In this document: positions 9,272 through 18,032 of the stretch, in pieces | Layout: each line of letters begins with the position of its first letter | Numbering within the stretch: position 1 is the first letter of the stretch | Assembly (NCBI RefSeq): GCF_000739895.2 | Contig: NZ_BBJS01000058.1 | Coordinates: 1 to 64,000 of the forward strand | Length of the DNA: 64,000 nt | Source: Sphingomonas paucimobilis NBRC 13935 | GTDB lineage: Bacteria; Pseudomonadota; Alphaproteobacteria; Sphingomonadales; Sphingomonadaceae | Direction of reading: 5' to 3' | Program-made: the position numbers and the translations under genes | The notes under the pieces: generated by a model | What the model was told of the DNA's origin: nothing | What the model saw: the letters and a program-made list of their open reading frames with translations, nothing else | Databases searched by the model: none

Positions 9272-9991
9272 ATGAAGGTGGTGCGTACCGCGCTGGCGGC
9301 CGGCGTGGCGTTTTGGGGGATGGGTGCCGCCGCACCCGCATCGGCGCAGTTTTTCCTGCAACCCTATAATTTCCAGGGCAAGCCCGTCCGGGGCGACGAA
9401 CCCGGCATCGGCCAGCCGCTGCCCGGCGCGACGCCGGCGGAATTGCGCGCGGGCGTGCTCTGGAACATGCGCTCGGCGCTGAACGTCGCGGCCCTGCAAT
9501 GCCAGTTCGAACCGATGCTGGCCTCGGTCATCAACTATAACGCGATCCTGAAGGATCATGATTCCGAATTGAAGGGCGCGTTCGACACCCTCGCCGCCTA
9601 TTTCAAGCGGACCAGCAAGACGCCGCGCGAAGGCCAGATGGCGCTCGACCAATACGGCACGCGCACCTATTCCAGCTTCTCGTCGGTCGCCGGTCAGCTC
9701 GGCTTCTGCTCGACGGCCGGGTCGATCGCGCATCAGGCGGTATTCACCCCGCGCGGCCATCTGGGCGAACTGGCGGTCGATCGGATGCAGGAACTGCGCA
9801 ACAGCCTGGTGCCTTATGGCGAGCAGCGTTTCCCGCGCTATGTCGGCCGCGAGCAGCGGTTCAACGTGACGATGCCGCGCCTGGATACGCTGTGCTGGAA
9901 CAAGAAAGCCGAATGGGTGCCCAAGAAGTGCGGCGCGCAGAACTGGCCGCCCGCCGGCCCGGCCGGCGCGACCAGCATCGCGGCACGTTGA
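9272..9991 (+). CDS. Secreted protein of unknown function
   Basis: 239-aa protein starting at ATG 9272 behind a GGGGGAAGG ribosome site. Residues 1-26 form a Sec signal peptide ending in ASA-Q. The mature part is mostly helical with four Cys (ALQCQF, GFCSTAG, TLCWNKK, KKCGAQ) likely forming disulfides in the periplasm. A C-terminal NWPPAGPAG tail is Pro/Gly-rich. No family recognised beyond an alphaproteobacterial hypothetical; the frame stays open upstream to 9185 but without ribosome site. Confidence 0.8.
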   Translation: MKVVRTALAAGVAFWGMGAAAPASAQFFLQPYNFQGKPVRGDEPGIGQPLPGATPAELRAGVLWNMRSALNVAALQCQFEPMLASVINYNAILKDHDSELKGAFDTLAAYFKRTSKTPREGQMALDQYGTRTYSSFSSVAGQLGFCSTAGSIAHQAVFTPRGHLGELAVDRMQELRNSLVPYGEQRFPRYVGREQRFNVTMPRLDTLCWNKKAEWVPKKCGAQNWPPAGPAGATSIAAR

Positions 9992-9998
9992 GCCCAAA

Positions 9999-10120
9999 TC
10001 CTCCCCGGTACGGGGAGGTGGCAGCGCGGATGCGCTGACACGGGGGGCTTCCGCTAGGGACCTCTGTATGGAACGCCCCCTCCACCACCGCTTCGCGGTG
10101 CCTCCCCGTACCGGGGAGGA
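9999..10120. repeat. Nested inverted repeat of the ctcccc/ggggag family, copy a
   Basis: Outer arms cctccccggtacggggagg (9999-10017) and cctccccgtaccggggagg (10101-10119) are each self-complementary. Between them is an imperfect palindromic body including accaccgcttcgcggtg. The same architecture recurs at 17919, 36541 and 54579. Confidence 0.75.
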
Positions 10121-10167
10121 TAATGCCCCCCTCCCCTTTTCGCGCGGAATTTGCTAGGCGCCGCGCC

Positions 10168-12030
10168 ATGCTCAATCTGAATGGCATCACCGTGCGCCTA
10201 GGCGGCCGCACGATCCTCGACGGCGCATCCGCCGCGCTTCCCCCCGGCAGCCGGGTCGGCCTGATCGGTCGTAACGGTGCGGGCAAGTCGACGCTCGTCC
10301 GCGTGATCGCGGGCCAGCTCGAGGCCGATGACGGCGCGTGCGAAATGCCGAAAGGCGCGCGCCTCGGCTATATCGCGCAGGAAGCCCCCGACGGCACCGC
10401 CACCCCCTTCGACACGGTGCTGGCCGCCGATGTCGAACGCGCCGAGTTGATGGAGCGCAGCGAGACCGAGAGCGATCCGGAAAAGCTGGGCGACATTTAC
10501 GAGCGGCTGATCGCGATCGACGCCTATACCGCCCCCGCCCGCGCCTCCAGCATCCTCCAGGGCTTGGGCTTTGACGAGGCGATGCAGGCGCGGCCGCTGT
10601 CCAGCTATTCGGGCGGGTGGAAGATGCGCGTGGCCCTCGCCGCCTTGCTCTTTTCCGCACCGGACGTGCTGCTGCTCGACGAGCCCTCGAACCACCTCGA
10701 CCTCGAAGCGGTGATGTGGCTGGAGGATTTCCTCAAATCCTATCGCGCGACGATCCTGCTGGTCAGCCACGAGCGCGACTTTCTGAACAATGTCGTCGAC
10801 CACATCCTGCACCTGCAGAATGGCAAGGTGACGCTCTACCCCGGCGGCTATGATTCGTTCGAGCGCCAGCGTGCCGAGCGGATGGCGCAATTGGCCGCCG
10901 CCAAGGCGAATCAGGAGGCGCAGCGCGCCAAGCTGCAGGACTATATCGCGCGCAACTCGGCCCGCGCCTCGACCGCCAAGCAGGCGCAGAGCCGTGCCAA
11001 GATGCTGTCGAAGATGCAGCCGATCGCGGAGATGGCGAACGACCCGTCGCTGTCCTTCGACTTCCCCGATCCCGACCAGCTGCGCCCGCCGCTGATCACG
11101 CTGGATCTGGCGAGCGTCGGTTACTCGGACACGCCGATCCTGAAGCGGCTGAACCTGCGCATCGACCCGGACGACCGGATCGCGCTCTTGGGCCGCAACG
11201 GCAACGGCAAGACCACCCTCGCCCGCCTGCTCGCCGCGCAACTGACGCCGATGGAAGGCGACATGAACGCGTCCGGCAAGATGCGCGTCGGCTACTTCAC
11301 CCAATATCAGGTCGAGGAACTCGACACCGACGACACCCCGCTCGAGCATATGACGCGGATCATGCGCGGCGCGACCCCGGCGGCGGTGCGTGCGCAGCTC
11401 GGCCGGTTCGGCTTTTCGGGCGACAAGGCGACGACCAAGGTCGGCAAGCTGTCGGGCGGCGAGCGTGCCCGCCTGGCGCTAGCGCTGATCACCCGCGACG
11501 CGCCGCATATGCTGATCCTCGACGAACCGACGAACCACCTCGACGTCGATGCGCGCGAGGCGCTGGTCCAGGCCCTCAACATGTACAAGGGCACGGTCGT
11601 GCTGGTCAGCCATGACCGCCACATGCTGGAGATGACCGCCGACCGGCTGGTGCTGGTCGACAACGGCACCGCGAAGGAGTTCGACGGGTCGCTGGACGAT
11701 TACATCGCCTTCGTCCTCAAGGGCGATGCGGGCCAGGGCGATGGTGCCTCCAAGGCGGACCGGGCGGCGAGCAAGAAGGCCTCGGCGGAGCAGCGCGAGC
11801 GCTTCAACGCGATGAAGAAGACGCTGCGCGGTATCGAGGACGAGATGGCCAAGCTGACTCGCGAACGCGATGCGCTGGACAAGGCGATGAACGACCCGGC
11901 GGCGGCCGAACCGCGCCATGCAAAACTGTCGATGGGCGAGCTGAACAAGCGCCGTGCCGAGGTGGTCGACAAGCTGGCCGATGCGGAAATGCGCTGGATG
12001 GAAGCGGGCGAGGCGATGGAGGCGGCGTAA
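10168..12030 (+). CDS. ABC-F family ATPase (Uup/ABCF3-like)
   Basis: Cytoplasmic 620-aa tandem ABC ATPase with no membrane domain, typical of ABC-F factors that act on ribosomes. Domain 1 has Walker A GRNGAGKST (Lys40), signature SGGWKMR and Walker B LLLDEPSNHLD. Domain 2 has Walker A GRNGNGKTT (Lys348), signature LSGGERARLAL and Walker B LILDEPTNHLD. A charged linker lies between them (about residues 230-300). The C-terminus (about 540-620) is a predicted coiled coil, as in Uup. Start at MLNLNGITVRLGG is chosen by family alignment; earlier codons lie in the upstream repeat. Confidence 0.93.
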   Translation: MLNLNGITVRLGGRTILDGASAALPPGSRVGLIGRNGAGKSTLVRVIAGQLEADDGACEMPKGARLGYIAQEAPDGTATPFDTVLAADVERAELMERSETESDPEKLGDIYERLIAIDAYTAPARASSILQGLGFDEAMQARPLSSYSGGWKMRVALAALLFSAPDVLLLDEPSNHLDLEAVMWLEDFLKSYRATILLVSHERDFLNNVVDHILHLQNGKVTLYPGGYDSFERQRAERMAQLAAAKANQEAQRAKLQDYIARNSARASTAKQAQSRAKMLSKMQPIAEMANDPSLSFDFPDPDQLRPPLITLDLASVGYSDTPILKRLNLRIDPDDRIALLGRNGNGKTTLARLLAAQLTPMEGDMNASGKMRVGYFTQYQVEELDTDDTPLEHMTRIMRGATPAAVRAQLGRFGFSGDKATTKVGKLSGGERARLALALITRDAPHMLILDEPTNHLDVDAREALVQALNMYKGTVVLVSHDRHMLEMTADRLVLVDNGTAKEFDGSLDDYIAFVLKGDAGQGDGASKADRAASKKASAEQRERFNAMKKTLRGIEDEMAKLTRERDALDKAMNDPAAAEPRHAKLSMGELNKRRAEVVDKLADAEMRWMEAGEAMEAA

Positions 12031-12040
12031 ACCGTCTCCG

Positions 12041-12120
12041 CCGTTCGCGCAGAGCGAAGTTGAAGTGCGGTGAGGTTCTCCCGTCGGCTTCGACTTCGCT
12101 CAGCCTGAACGGAGGTTGGG
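12041..12120. repeat. REP-like inverted repeat pair, copy 2
   Basis: A degenerate arm (cgcagagcgaagttgaag, 12049-12066) faces an intact copy (cggcttcgacttcgctcagc, 12085-12104) that ends in ctgaacggagg. It follows the ABC-F stop. Confidence 0.75.
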
Positions 12121-12146
12121 TACGCGCCCGCCTCTATGATCCTTTC

Positions 12147-12273
12147 GACCCCGGCAAAGGCCGGGGGCTAGGTGCCACCAAGCCGGTGGCGCGCCACTCG
12201 CGGCGCGGGAGGCAAAAGCACCCACCCTCGACATCGCCCAGCAACTGGACCCCGGCTTTCGCCGGGGTGGTCC
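12147..12273. repeat. Inverted repeat with ccccggcaaaggccgggg-type arms
   Basis: Two self-complementary arms, gaccccggcaaaggccgggg (12148-12167) and gaccccggctttcgccgggg (12248-12267), flank about 80 bases. This is a third intergenic repeat family, directly downstream of REP copy 2. Confidence 0.65.
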
Positions 12274-12279
12274 AGATAG

Positions 12280-12564
12280 TTAGGCTCCGGCCTCTTCCGA
12301 ACCTTCGGCGGTGTGATCACCCTGCGCCGGATTCTCGATCCACGCCTCGACCTCACCGGTCAGCTTCAGGGTCAGCGGGCGGCCATGGCGGTCGACCTTC
12401 TTGCCCAGCGCGACGCGGATCCAGCCTTCGGAAATGCAATATTCCTCGACGTCACGGCGCTCGGTACCCTTGAAGCGGATGCCCACCCCCCGCGATAGGA
12501 GGTCCTGGTCGAAATAGGGGCTGTCCGGGTTGGTGGACAGGCGATCGGGAACGGTATCGGTCAT
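12280..12564 (-). CDS. DUF3297 family protein
   Basis: 94-aa cytoplasmic protein starting at ATG 12564 (MTDTVPDRL). The pattern DRLSTNPDSPYFDQDLLSRG, GVGIRFKGTERRDVEEYCISEGW, and VDRHGRPLTLKLTGEVE matches the DUF3297 family of proteobacterial small proteins. The C-terminal tail (AQGDHTAEGSEEAGA) is an acidic extension. Function unknown. Open sequence further upstream in frame belongs to the preceding spacer and terminator. Confidence 0.88.
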   Translation of the reverse strand: MTDTVPDRLSTNPDSPYFDQDLLSRGVGIRFKGTERRDVEEYCISEGWIRVALGKKVDRHGRPLTLKLTGEVEAWIENPAQGDHTAEGSEEAGA

Positions 12565-12614
12565 GCTCCGGGCCTTAACGCCGACTCGGGGGCGCTGCCA
12601 AGCAGCAAGCCTTA

Positions 12615-12650
12615 GAAAAAGCGGCGTCGGGATCGCTCCCGACGCCGCCA
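12615..12650 (-). terminator. Rho-independent terminator of the glycine-zipper gene
   Basis: On the minus strand GGCGGCGTCGGGA pairs with TCCCGACGCCGC around GCGA and is followed by TTTTT. It lies just after the stop of the minus-strand gene that starts at 13040. Confidence 0.88.
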
Positions 12651-12656
12651 TGGGCC

Positions 12657-13040
12657 TTAGTTACAGACCTGAACCGGCACGTTGCGGCCCCAATAGGGGT
12701 CCCAGCGCCAGTCGTTCCAGCAGCGCGGCGCATAGCTGCGATACTGATAGACCACCGGCGGGGGCGGCGGCGCATAATAGGGATCATAGCCACGGTCGTA
12801 ATAATAGCCGCGATCGACATAGCGCGGGCGGTTGCTGCTCGCGATCGCCGCGCCCACGCCCAGACCGACGATCCCGCCCAGCAGCGCGCCGGCCACCGCA
12901 TCGCCGCCGCGATCACGATGGTAATAGCCGCCGCCACCCCAGCCGCGGCCCCAACGCTGCGCCTCGGCCGGCGCCGCGGCGGTCAGCGCGGTCGCACCCA
13001 GCGCCAGGCCCAGCCCCAATTTCTTGAACATCCCGTTCAT
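12657..13040 (-). CDS. Secreted glycine-zipper protein
   Basis: 127-aa envelope protein. Residues 1-28 form a Sec signal peptide (ending AEA-Q). A glycine-zipper stretch GGDAVAGALLGGIVGLGVGA (about residues 46-65) could insert in a membrane. The rest is Tyr/Arg/Pro-rich (YYYDRGYDPYYAPPPPPVV), with two Cys near the end (PRCWND, VQVCN). A GGAGG ribosome site lies 8 bases before ATG 13040. Similar small glycine-zipper proteins are common in sphingomonads; function unknown. Has its own terminator. Confidence 0.85.
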   Translation of the reverse strand: MNGMFKKLGLGLALGATALTAAAPAEAQRWGRGWGGGGYYHRDRGGDAVAGALLGGIVGLGVGAAIASSNRPRYVDRGYYYDRGYDPYYAPPPPPVVYQYRSYAPRCWNDWRWDPYWGRNVPVQVCN

Positions 13041-13180
13041 CTCGAACCTCCAATACAGATACGCCCGGTCCGCTGTTTGCAAAACGCGCATAATGCGTCC
13101 GTGTTGCCTTTCCTGCCACGACAGGGCTGAATGGCGTTGGAATATGGCGTTTAGTTGCGGTTCAGGAGAGCGGAGCGGAT

Positions 13181-13582
13181 ATGGCCTATTGGCTGCTGAA
13201 ATCAGAGCCGGACAGCTATGGCTGGGACGATCTGGTCCGCGACGGCGCGACCGAATGGGATGGCGTGCGCAACGCCGCCGCCGCCAAGCATCTGCGGGCG
13301 ATGCAGCCGGGCGACTCGGCGCTGTTCTATCATAGCGGCAAGGACAAGGCGGCGGTCGGCATCGCGACCATCACCCGCGCGGCCCAGGCGGATGGCGAGG
13401 ACGGCCGCTGGGTATCCGTCGCCGTGGCACCCGACCGGCCGCTTCCCCAACCCGTCCCGCTGGCGGCGATGAAGGCCGAGGCCAAGCTCGCCGACCTGCC
13501 AATGCTGCGCCAGTCGCGGCTTTCGGTATCGCCGGTCGGGGACACCGAATGGGCGATATTGATGACAATGGCCGGCCTATGA
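13181..13582 (+). CDS. EVE domain protein
   Basis: 133-aa protein consisting of one EVE domain, the PUA-like fold that binds modified bases in DNA or RNA. The family start MAYWLLKSEPDSYGWDDL, the WDGVRNAAAAKHLR block and the GDSALFYHSGKDKAAVGIA block are all recognisable. Start 13181 follows GGAGAGCGGAGCGG. It is flanked by convergent genes and appears to be a single-gene unit. Confidence 0.9.
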   Translation: MAYWLLKSEPDSYGWDDLVRDGATEWDGVRNAAAAKHLRAMQPGDSALFYHSGKDKAAVGIATITRAAQADGEDGRWVSVAVAPDRPLPQPVPLAAMKAEAKLADLPMLRQSRLSVSPVGDTEWAILMTMAGL

Positions 13583-13613
13583 TTCCCGCCAGCGCTGGGA
13601 GGAAGGTCTGGGG

Positions 13614-14432
13614 TCAGCCCGAGCTATAGGCGTATTCCGCCGCCTCACGGACCTGCTCCGCGCTGGGCCGCACACCCGTATAAAGGACGAACTGCTCCAG
13701 CGCCTGGATGGTGGCGACCTCGGTGCCGGTGATGATTCGCTTGCCCAGCCCCTTGGCAGTGGTCAGGAATCGGGTTTCGGGCGGATATTGCACCACGTCA
13801 AAAGCGATCTCGGCTGCCGCGATCATCGCCTCCGGAAAGGCGAGATCGGCCTCATTGCCGCCGGTCATGCCGATCGGCGTGATGTTGATCAGCATGGCCG
13901 CCCCCTCGACCGGCTCGCTCGCCCAGTCGAAACCATAAAGCGCGGCCAGCGGCCGCCCGACCGCCTCGTTCCGCGCGACGATGGTGCCGCGCGTGAATCC
14001 CGAATCGCGCAAGGCCGCCGCCACCGCCTTGGCCATGCCGCCCGAGCCGCGCAGCATAAACGGCGTGGCAGGGTCGATATCGGCGATCAGTTCGACCACG
14101 GCGGCATAATCGGTGTTGTAGCCGGTCAGTCGCCCGTCATCATTGACGATGGTGTTGACGCTGTCGATCGCCACCGCCGATCCCGCCAGCCCGTCGAGCA
14201 TCGGGATCACCGCCTCCTTGAACGGCATCGAGATCGCACAGCCGCGAACACCCAGCGCGCGGATGCCGCCGATCGCAGCGGCCAGGTCGGTCGTGCTGAA
14301 CGACTTGTAGACATAATCGAGCCCGGTCAGCTCGTAGAGCCGGTTGTGGAACCGCGATCCGAAATTGCCGGGCCGCGCCGACAGCGACATGCACAGCCGC
14401 GTGTCGCGACCGATGGGGGGTTTGGTGGTCAT
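13614..14432 (-). CDS. Shikimate dehydrogenase-like oxidoreductase (non-canonical AroE)
   Basis: 272-aa protein of the AroE fold. The catalytic lysine is in SMPFKE and the Asp in GYNTDY; the Rossmann motif is GSGGMAKA instead of the usual GAGGAARA, and the N-terminal substrate motif is SLSARPGNFGSRFHN rather than the canonical PxxHSxSPxxHN. The catalytic pair suggests an active NADP-dependent enzyme on shikimate, quinate or a related polyol. The divergent substrate motif suggests it is not the main AroE. It stands alone, convergent with the EVE gene. Confidence 0.85.
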   Translation of the reverse strand: MTTKPPIGRDTRLCMSLSARPGNFGSRFHNRLYELTGLDYVYKSFSTTDLAAAIGGIRALGVRGCAISMPFKEAVIPMLDGLAGSAVAIDSVNTIVNDDGRLTGYNTDYAAVVELIADIDPATPFMLRGSGGMAKAVAAALRDSGFTRGTIVARNEAVGRPLAALYGFDWASEPVEGAAMLINITPIGMTGGNEADLAFPEAMIAAAEIAFDVVQYPPETRFLTTAKGLGKRIITGTEVATIQALEQFVLYTGVRPSAEQVREAAEYAYSSG

Positions 14433-14487
14433 GGCGGTGATTTAGCGGAGCGGGGGGGCGGGCGCATCCCCTTAGCTTACTAAGGAA

Positions 14488-14567
14488 TTCCCTTGGCCTT
14501 CGACTGCGCTCAGGCTGAACGGAGCGAGAAGAGGATGTCAGGCTGAGCGAAGTCGAAGCCCACGCCC
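14488..14567. repeat. REP-like inverted repeat pair, copy 3
   Basis: Copy ccttcgactgcgctcaggct (14498-14517) faces copy caggctgagcgaagtcgaag (14539-14558). It lies between the AroE-like and sialidase-like genes. Confidence 0.85.
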
Positions 14568-14569
14568 CC

Positions 14570-15646
14570 TTACCGCAACAAACGCGGATCGATCACCACA
14601 TGCCGGATATGCTGGCGGTTCCACGTATAGGTCACATGCACCAGTCCGTCGCGGGTCTGCACCACCGCCGGATAGGCATAGCCATCGGGCATCGGCTTGC
14701 TCTCCAGCGTCAGGGCGTTGCGCCACCGCACGCCATCGTCCGACAGCCCGATATTGAGCGGCCAGCGCGGCCCGTCGCCGGGCGTATCGGGCGCATGGGC
14801 GCTATGATTATAGACGACCAATTGCCGCCCATCGGCCAGCGTCACCGCATCGGTGCCGGCGTTGGGATTGGGCAGGTCGATCGCCGCGATCGGCGACCAG
14901 GTGACGCCCTTGTCGCGCGACCAGCTTTGCGCCAGCGCCCCCTGCCGCGTGCGCGCGACCAGTTCGAGCCGGCCGTCGCGATGGAACAGGATGCTGGGCT
15001 GAATCGCCTCGATATGCATCGGGCTGGCGATGCGCGGGCCGACCGTCCAGCTCTTGCCCTTGTCGGTGCTGCGTTCGATGCGCAGCGACCAGATATTGGC
15101 CTCGGCCGTCCCTTCCTCGCGGCTGGAGGGGGAGAGCCAGGCGCCATCGGGGGCGATGACGGGCTTGTTCTTGATCGGGCCCAGCACGCCATCGGGCAGT
15201 CGTTCGGGCCGGGTCCAGTGGCGTCCGCCATCGCTGGAGCGGATCACCGTGCCCCACCATTGGCGCGGATTGGGGCCGACCTTGTAGTAGAGGTGGAGCG
15301 GCTCGCCCGGCGGCTGGAACAGCACGGGGTTCCAGGTCGGATAGCGCCGGCCATCGGCACTGATCCCGTCCGCGACCGGTACCGGGGCATCCCAGCCCTT
15401 GGTCCCGCGCCGCGCGAACCAGATGCGGACATCGGGGCGGCTTTCGCCCGACCCCGCGAACCAGGCGGCGGCCAAAGTGCCATCGGGGAGTTCGGCGATG
15501 GTGGAGGCATGCGCCTGCGGATAGGGGGCGTTGGCGTCGATGAATTCGGACAGCAGGATCGGCGAGCGGGTCTCGGCCGCGAGGGCAGGTGCTGTGCCGA
15601 ATATCGTCGGAGTCATGGCCAAGGCCAACAGCGCCGCGATCCTCAT
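14570..15646 (-). CDS. Secreted sialidase/BNR-repeat family protein
   Basis: 358-aa protein from ATG 15646 with a signal peptide (MRIAALLALAMTPTIFGTAP ending ALA-A). The mature part has several Asp-box/BNR blades (SSDGGRHWTRP, STDKGKSWTV, SRDKGVTWSP, SDDGVRWRNA), the beta-propeller of sialidases. N-terminal GxGESRPDVRIWFARR and GPIKNKPV are typical of the PF13088 exo-sialidase group found in polysaccharide-degrading bacteria. True substrate is unknown; many of these act on plant polysaccharide rather than sialic acid. No carbohydrate locus is seen around it. Confidence 0.82.
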   Translation of the reverse strand: MRIAALLALAMTPTIFGTAPALAAETRSPILLSEFIDANAPYPQAHASTIAELPDGTLAAAWFAGSGESRPDVRIWFARRGTKGWDAPVPVADGISADGRRYPTWNPVLFQPPGEPLHLYYKVGPNPRQWWGTVIRSSDGGRHWTRPERLPDGVLGPIKNKPVIAPDGAWLSPSSREEGTAEANIWSLRIERSTDKGKSWTVGPRIASPMHIEAIQPSILFHRDGRLELVARTRQGALAQSWSRDKGVTWSPIAAIDLPNPNAGTDAVTLADGRQLVVYNHSAHAPDTPGDGPRWPLNIGLSDDGVRWRNALTLESKPMPDGYAYPAVVQTRDGLVHVTYTWNRQHIRHVVIDPRLLR

Positions 15647-15756
15647 ATCGGTTTCATCCCTTTTACCCATCGATGGTGAAAGGCCGATAGGCGGGAATGC
15701 GGCGAAACGGAATGAGGGTTTGAGATGGGTTTTCCCCAGCCCTTACGTCCACCCCG

Positions 15757-15870
15757 CCCCGTTCAGCCTGAGCGAAGTCGAAGGCCACGCCTGCGCATTT
15801 GCCGCTAGGGCAATTTGGCAGAGCGTTTCCCTTGGCCTTCGACTTCGCTCAAGCTGAACGGAGGGTGGGT
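15757..15870. repeat. REP-like inverted repeat pair, copy 4
   Basis: Copy cagcctgagcgaagtcgaag (15764-15783) faces copy ggccttcgacttcgctcaag (15834-15853), followed by ctgaacggagg. It lies upstream of the sialidase-like gene and downstream of typA. Confidence 0.85.
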
Positions 15871-15904
15871 CTGAACAAGAGAGATGATGACGTCGGCATC
15901 CCCC

Positions 15905-15940
15905 AAAGAAAAAGGGCCGGACGTTTCCGTCCGGCCCCTT
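15905..15940 (-). terminator. Rho-independent terminator of typA
   Basis: On the minus strand GGGCCGGACG pairs with CGTCCGGCCC around GAAA and is followed by TTTTTCTTT, just after the typA stop. Confidence 0.92.
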
Positions 15941-15945
15941 GTCCC

Positions 15946-17787
15946 TTACGCCGCCTTCGAGCGAGCCGCGCGCTTGCGCTCGTTCGGGTCGAGGTAGCGC
16001 TTGCGCAGACGGATCGACTTCGGGGTCACTTCGACCATCTCGTCGTCGTCGATATAGGCGATCGCCTGTTCCAGCGTCATCTTCTTCGGCGGGGTAAGGC
16101 GGATGGCATCGTCCTTGCCGCCCGACGCACGGAAGTTGGTCAGCTGCTTCGCCTTCATCGGATTGACCTCGAGGTCATCCGTCTTGGCGTTCTCGCCGAT
16201 GATCATGCCTTCGTACAGCGCCTCGCCGTGACCGACGAACAGGATGCCGCGCTCTTCGAGCGGACCCAGGGCATAGCCCTGCGCTTCGCCGGCGCCGTTC
16301 GAGATCAGGACGCCGTTCTTGCGGCCTTCGATCTTGCCCTTGTGCGGGCCGTAACGCTCGAACAGGCGGTTCATGATGCCGGTGCCGCGCGTGTCCGACA
16401 GGAACTCGCCGTGGTAGCCGATCATGCCGCGCGACGGCGCGGAGAAGGTGATGCGGGTCTTGCCGCCGCCCGAGGGACGCATGTCCGTCATCTCGGCCTT
16501 GCGCAGGTTCATCTTCTCGACGACCGTGCCCGAATATTCCTCGTCCACGTCGATGATGACGGTTTCGTACGGCTCGGTCTTCTTGCCGTCCTCGTCCTCA
16601 CCGAACAGCACGCGCGGGCGGCTGATGCCCAGCTCGAAACCTTCGCGGCGCATCGTCTCGATCAGAACGCCCAGCTGGAGTTCGCCGCGACCGGCAACCT
16701 CGAAGCTGTCGCGATCGTCGCTCTCGGTGACCTTCACCGCAACGTTCGACTCCGCTTCGCGCATCAGGCGGTCGCGGATCATGCGGCTGGTGACCTTGGT
16801 GCCCTCACGGCCCGCCATCGGCGAGTCGTTCACCGCGAAACGCATCGACAGCGTCGGCGGATCGATCGGCTGCGCCTTCAGCGGCTCGCTGACCGAGGTG
16901 TCGGCGATGGTGTTCGCGACGGTCGCGACCGCCAGACCCGCCAGCGAGATGATGTCGCCCGCCTTGGCTTCCTCGACCGGCACGCGGTCCAGACCACGGA
17001 ACGACAGGATCTTCGACGCGCGGCCGGTTTCGATGACATTGCCATCGGCGTCGAGCGCGTGGATCGCCTGGTTCAGCTTGACCGTGCCCGAATTGACGCG
17101 GCCGGTCAGAATACGACCGAGGAAGTTGTCGCGGTCGAGCAGCGTCACCAGGAAGGTGAAGGGCACGTCCTCGACCTCGACCTTGGGGGCGGGCACATGG
17201 TTCACGATCGTCTCGAACATCGGGATCAGCGTGCCTTCGCGCGCGTCCATGTCGGTCGAGGCATAGCCGTTGCGACCCGAGGCATAGAGGACGGGGAAGT
17301 CGAGCTGCTCGTCATTCGCGTCGAGCGAGACGAACAGGTCGAACACTTCGTCCAGCACTTCCTGGATACGCGCGTCGGCACGGTCGACCTTGTTGACGAC
17401 GACGATGGGCTTCAGGCCCAGCGCCAGCGCCTTGCCGGTCACGAACTTCGTCTGCGGCATCGCGCCTTCCGACGAGTCGACCAGCAGGACGACGCCGTCG
17501 ACCATCGACAGGATGCGCTCCACCTCGCCGCCGAAGTCGGCGTGGCCGGGGGTGTCGACGATGTTGATGCGGATCGACTCGTCGCTGCCCGGGGGAGTCC
17601 AGTCGACCGAGGTCGGCTTGGCGAGAATCGTGATCCCGCGCTCCTTTTCCAGGTCGTTGGAGTCCATCGCGCGCTCTTCGACGCGCTGGTTGTCACGGAA
17701 GGTGCCCGACTGGCGGAACAGCTGATCGACCAGGGTCGTCTTGCCATGGTCGACGTGCGCGATGATCGCCACGTTGCGGAGGCTCAT
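15946..17787 (-). CDS. typA: Translational GTPase TypA/BipA
   Basis: Ribosome-associated GTPase related to EF-G, involved in 50S assembly and stress or cold adaptation. The 613-aa length matches BipA (about 607). G motifs are complete: AHVDHGKTTL (G1), DTPGHADFGGEV (G3), NKVDR (G4). The C-terminal half has the BipA-specific GAGEAQGYALGPLEERGILFV block. Start MSLRNVAIIAHVDHG at 17787 is set by family alignment. Single-gene unit with a strong terminator. Confidence 0.96.
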   Translation of the reverse strand: MSLRNVAIIAHVDHGKTTLVDQLFRQSGTFRDNQRVEERAMDSNDLEKERGITILAKPTSVDWTPPGSDESIRINIVDTPGHADFGGEVERILSMVDGVVLLVDSSEGAMPQTKFVTGKALALGLKPIVVVNKVDRADARIQEVLDEVFDLFVSLDANDEQLDFPVLYASGRNGYASTDMDAREGTLIPMFETIVNHVPAPKVEVEDVPFTFLVTLLDRDNFLGRILTGRVNSGTVKLNQAIHALDADGNVIETGRASKILSFRGLDRVPVEEAKAGDIISLAGLAVATVANTIADTSVSEPLKAQPIDPPTLSMRFAVNDSPMAGREGTKVTSRMIRDRLMREAESNVAVKVTESDDRDSFEVAGRGELQLGVLIETMRREGFELGISRPRVLFGEDEDGKKTEPYETVIIDVDEEYSGTVVEKMNLRKAEMTDMRPSGGGKTRITFSAPSRGMIGYHGEFLSDTRGTGIMNRLFERYGPHKGKIEGRKNGVLISNGAGEAQGYALGPLEERGILFVGHGEALYEGMIIGENAKTDDLEVNPMKAKQLTNFRASGGKDDAIRLTPPKKMTLEQAIAYIDDDEMVEVTPKSIRLRKRYLDPNERKRAARSKAA

Positions 17788-17918
17788 GCAGGTTTCTCTT
17801 GTTCGGAGGGTATGTCGGCGCGCGCCATAGCCGAAAAGCGCGCAAAGCGAAAGGGCAGCGCAGATTTTGCACCGCGCAAAGGCAAAAGGCGTGTGAAACG
17901 TCTCGTCGCCCACCTTGT

Positions 17919-18030
17919 TCCTCCCCTTTAAGGGGAGATGGCGCGCGGAGCGCGACGGAGGGGTGTCACCCTCTCGATAGCGGCACCCCTCCACCAGCTT
18001 CGCTGGTCCCCCTCCCCTTGCAGGGGAGGA
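17919..18030. repeat. Nested inverted repeat of the ctcccc/ggggag family, copy b
   Basis: Outer arms ctcccctttaaggggag (17920-17936) and cctccccttgcaggggagg (18011-18029) flank palindromic inner parts (gcgcgcggagcgcgacgg; ccagcttcgctgg). It fills most of the 245-base gap between the M16 peptidase stop and the typA start. Confidence 0.75.
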
Positions 18031-18032
18031 AT

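Noticed and set aside
15799-17931. Plus-strand open frame of about 710 codons opposite typA
   Set aside because: Antisense shadow of typA; residues such as Arg, Asp and His dominate and no domain is seen.
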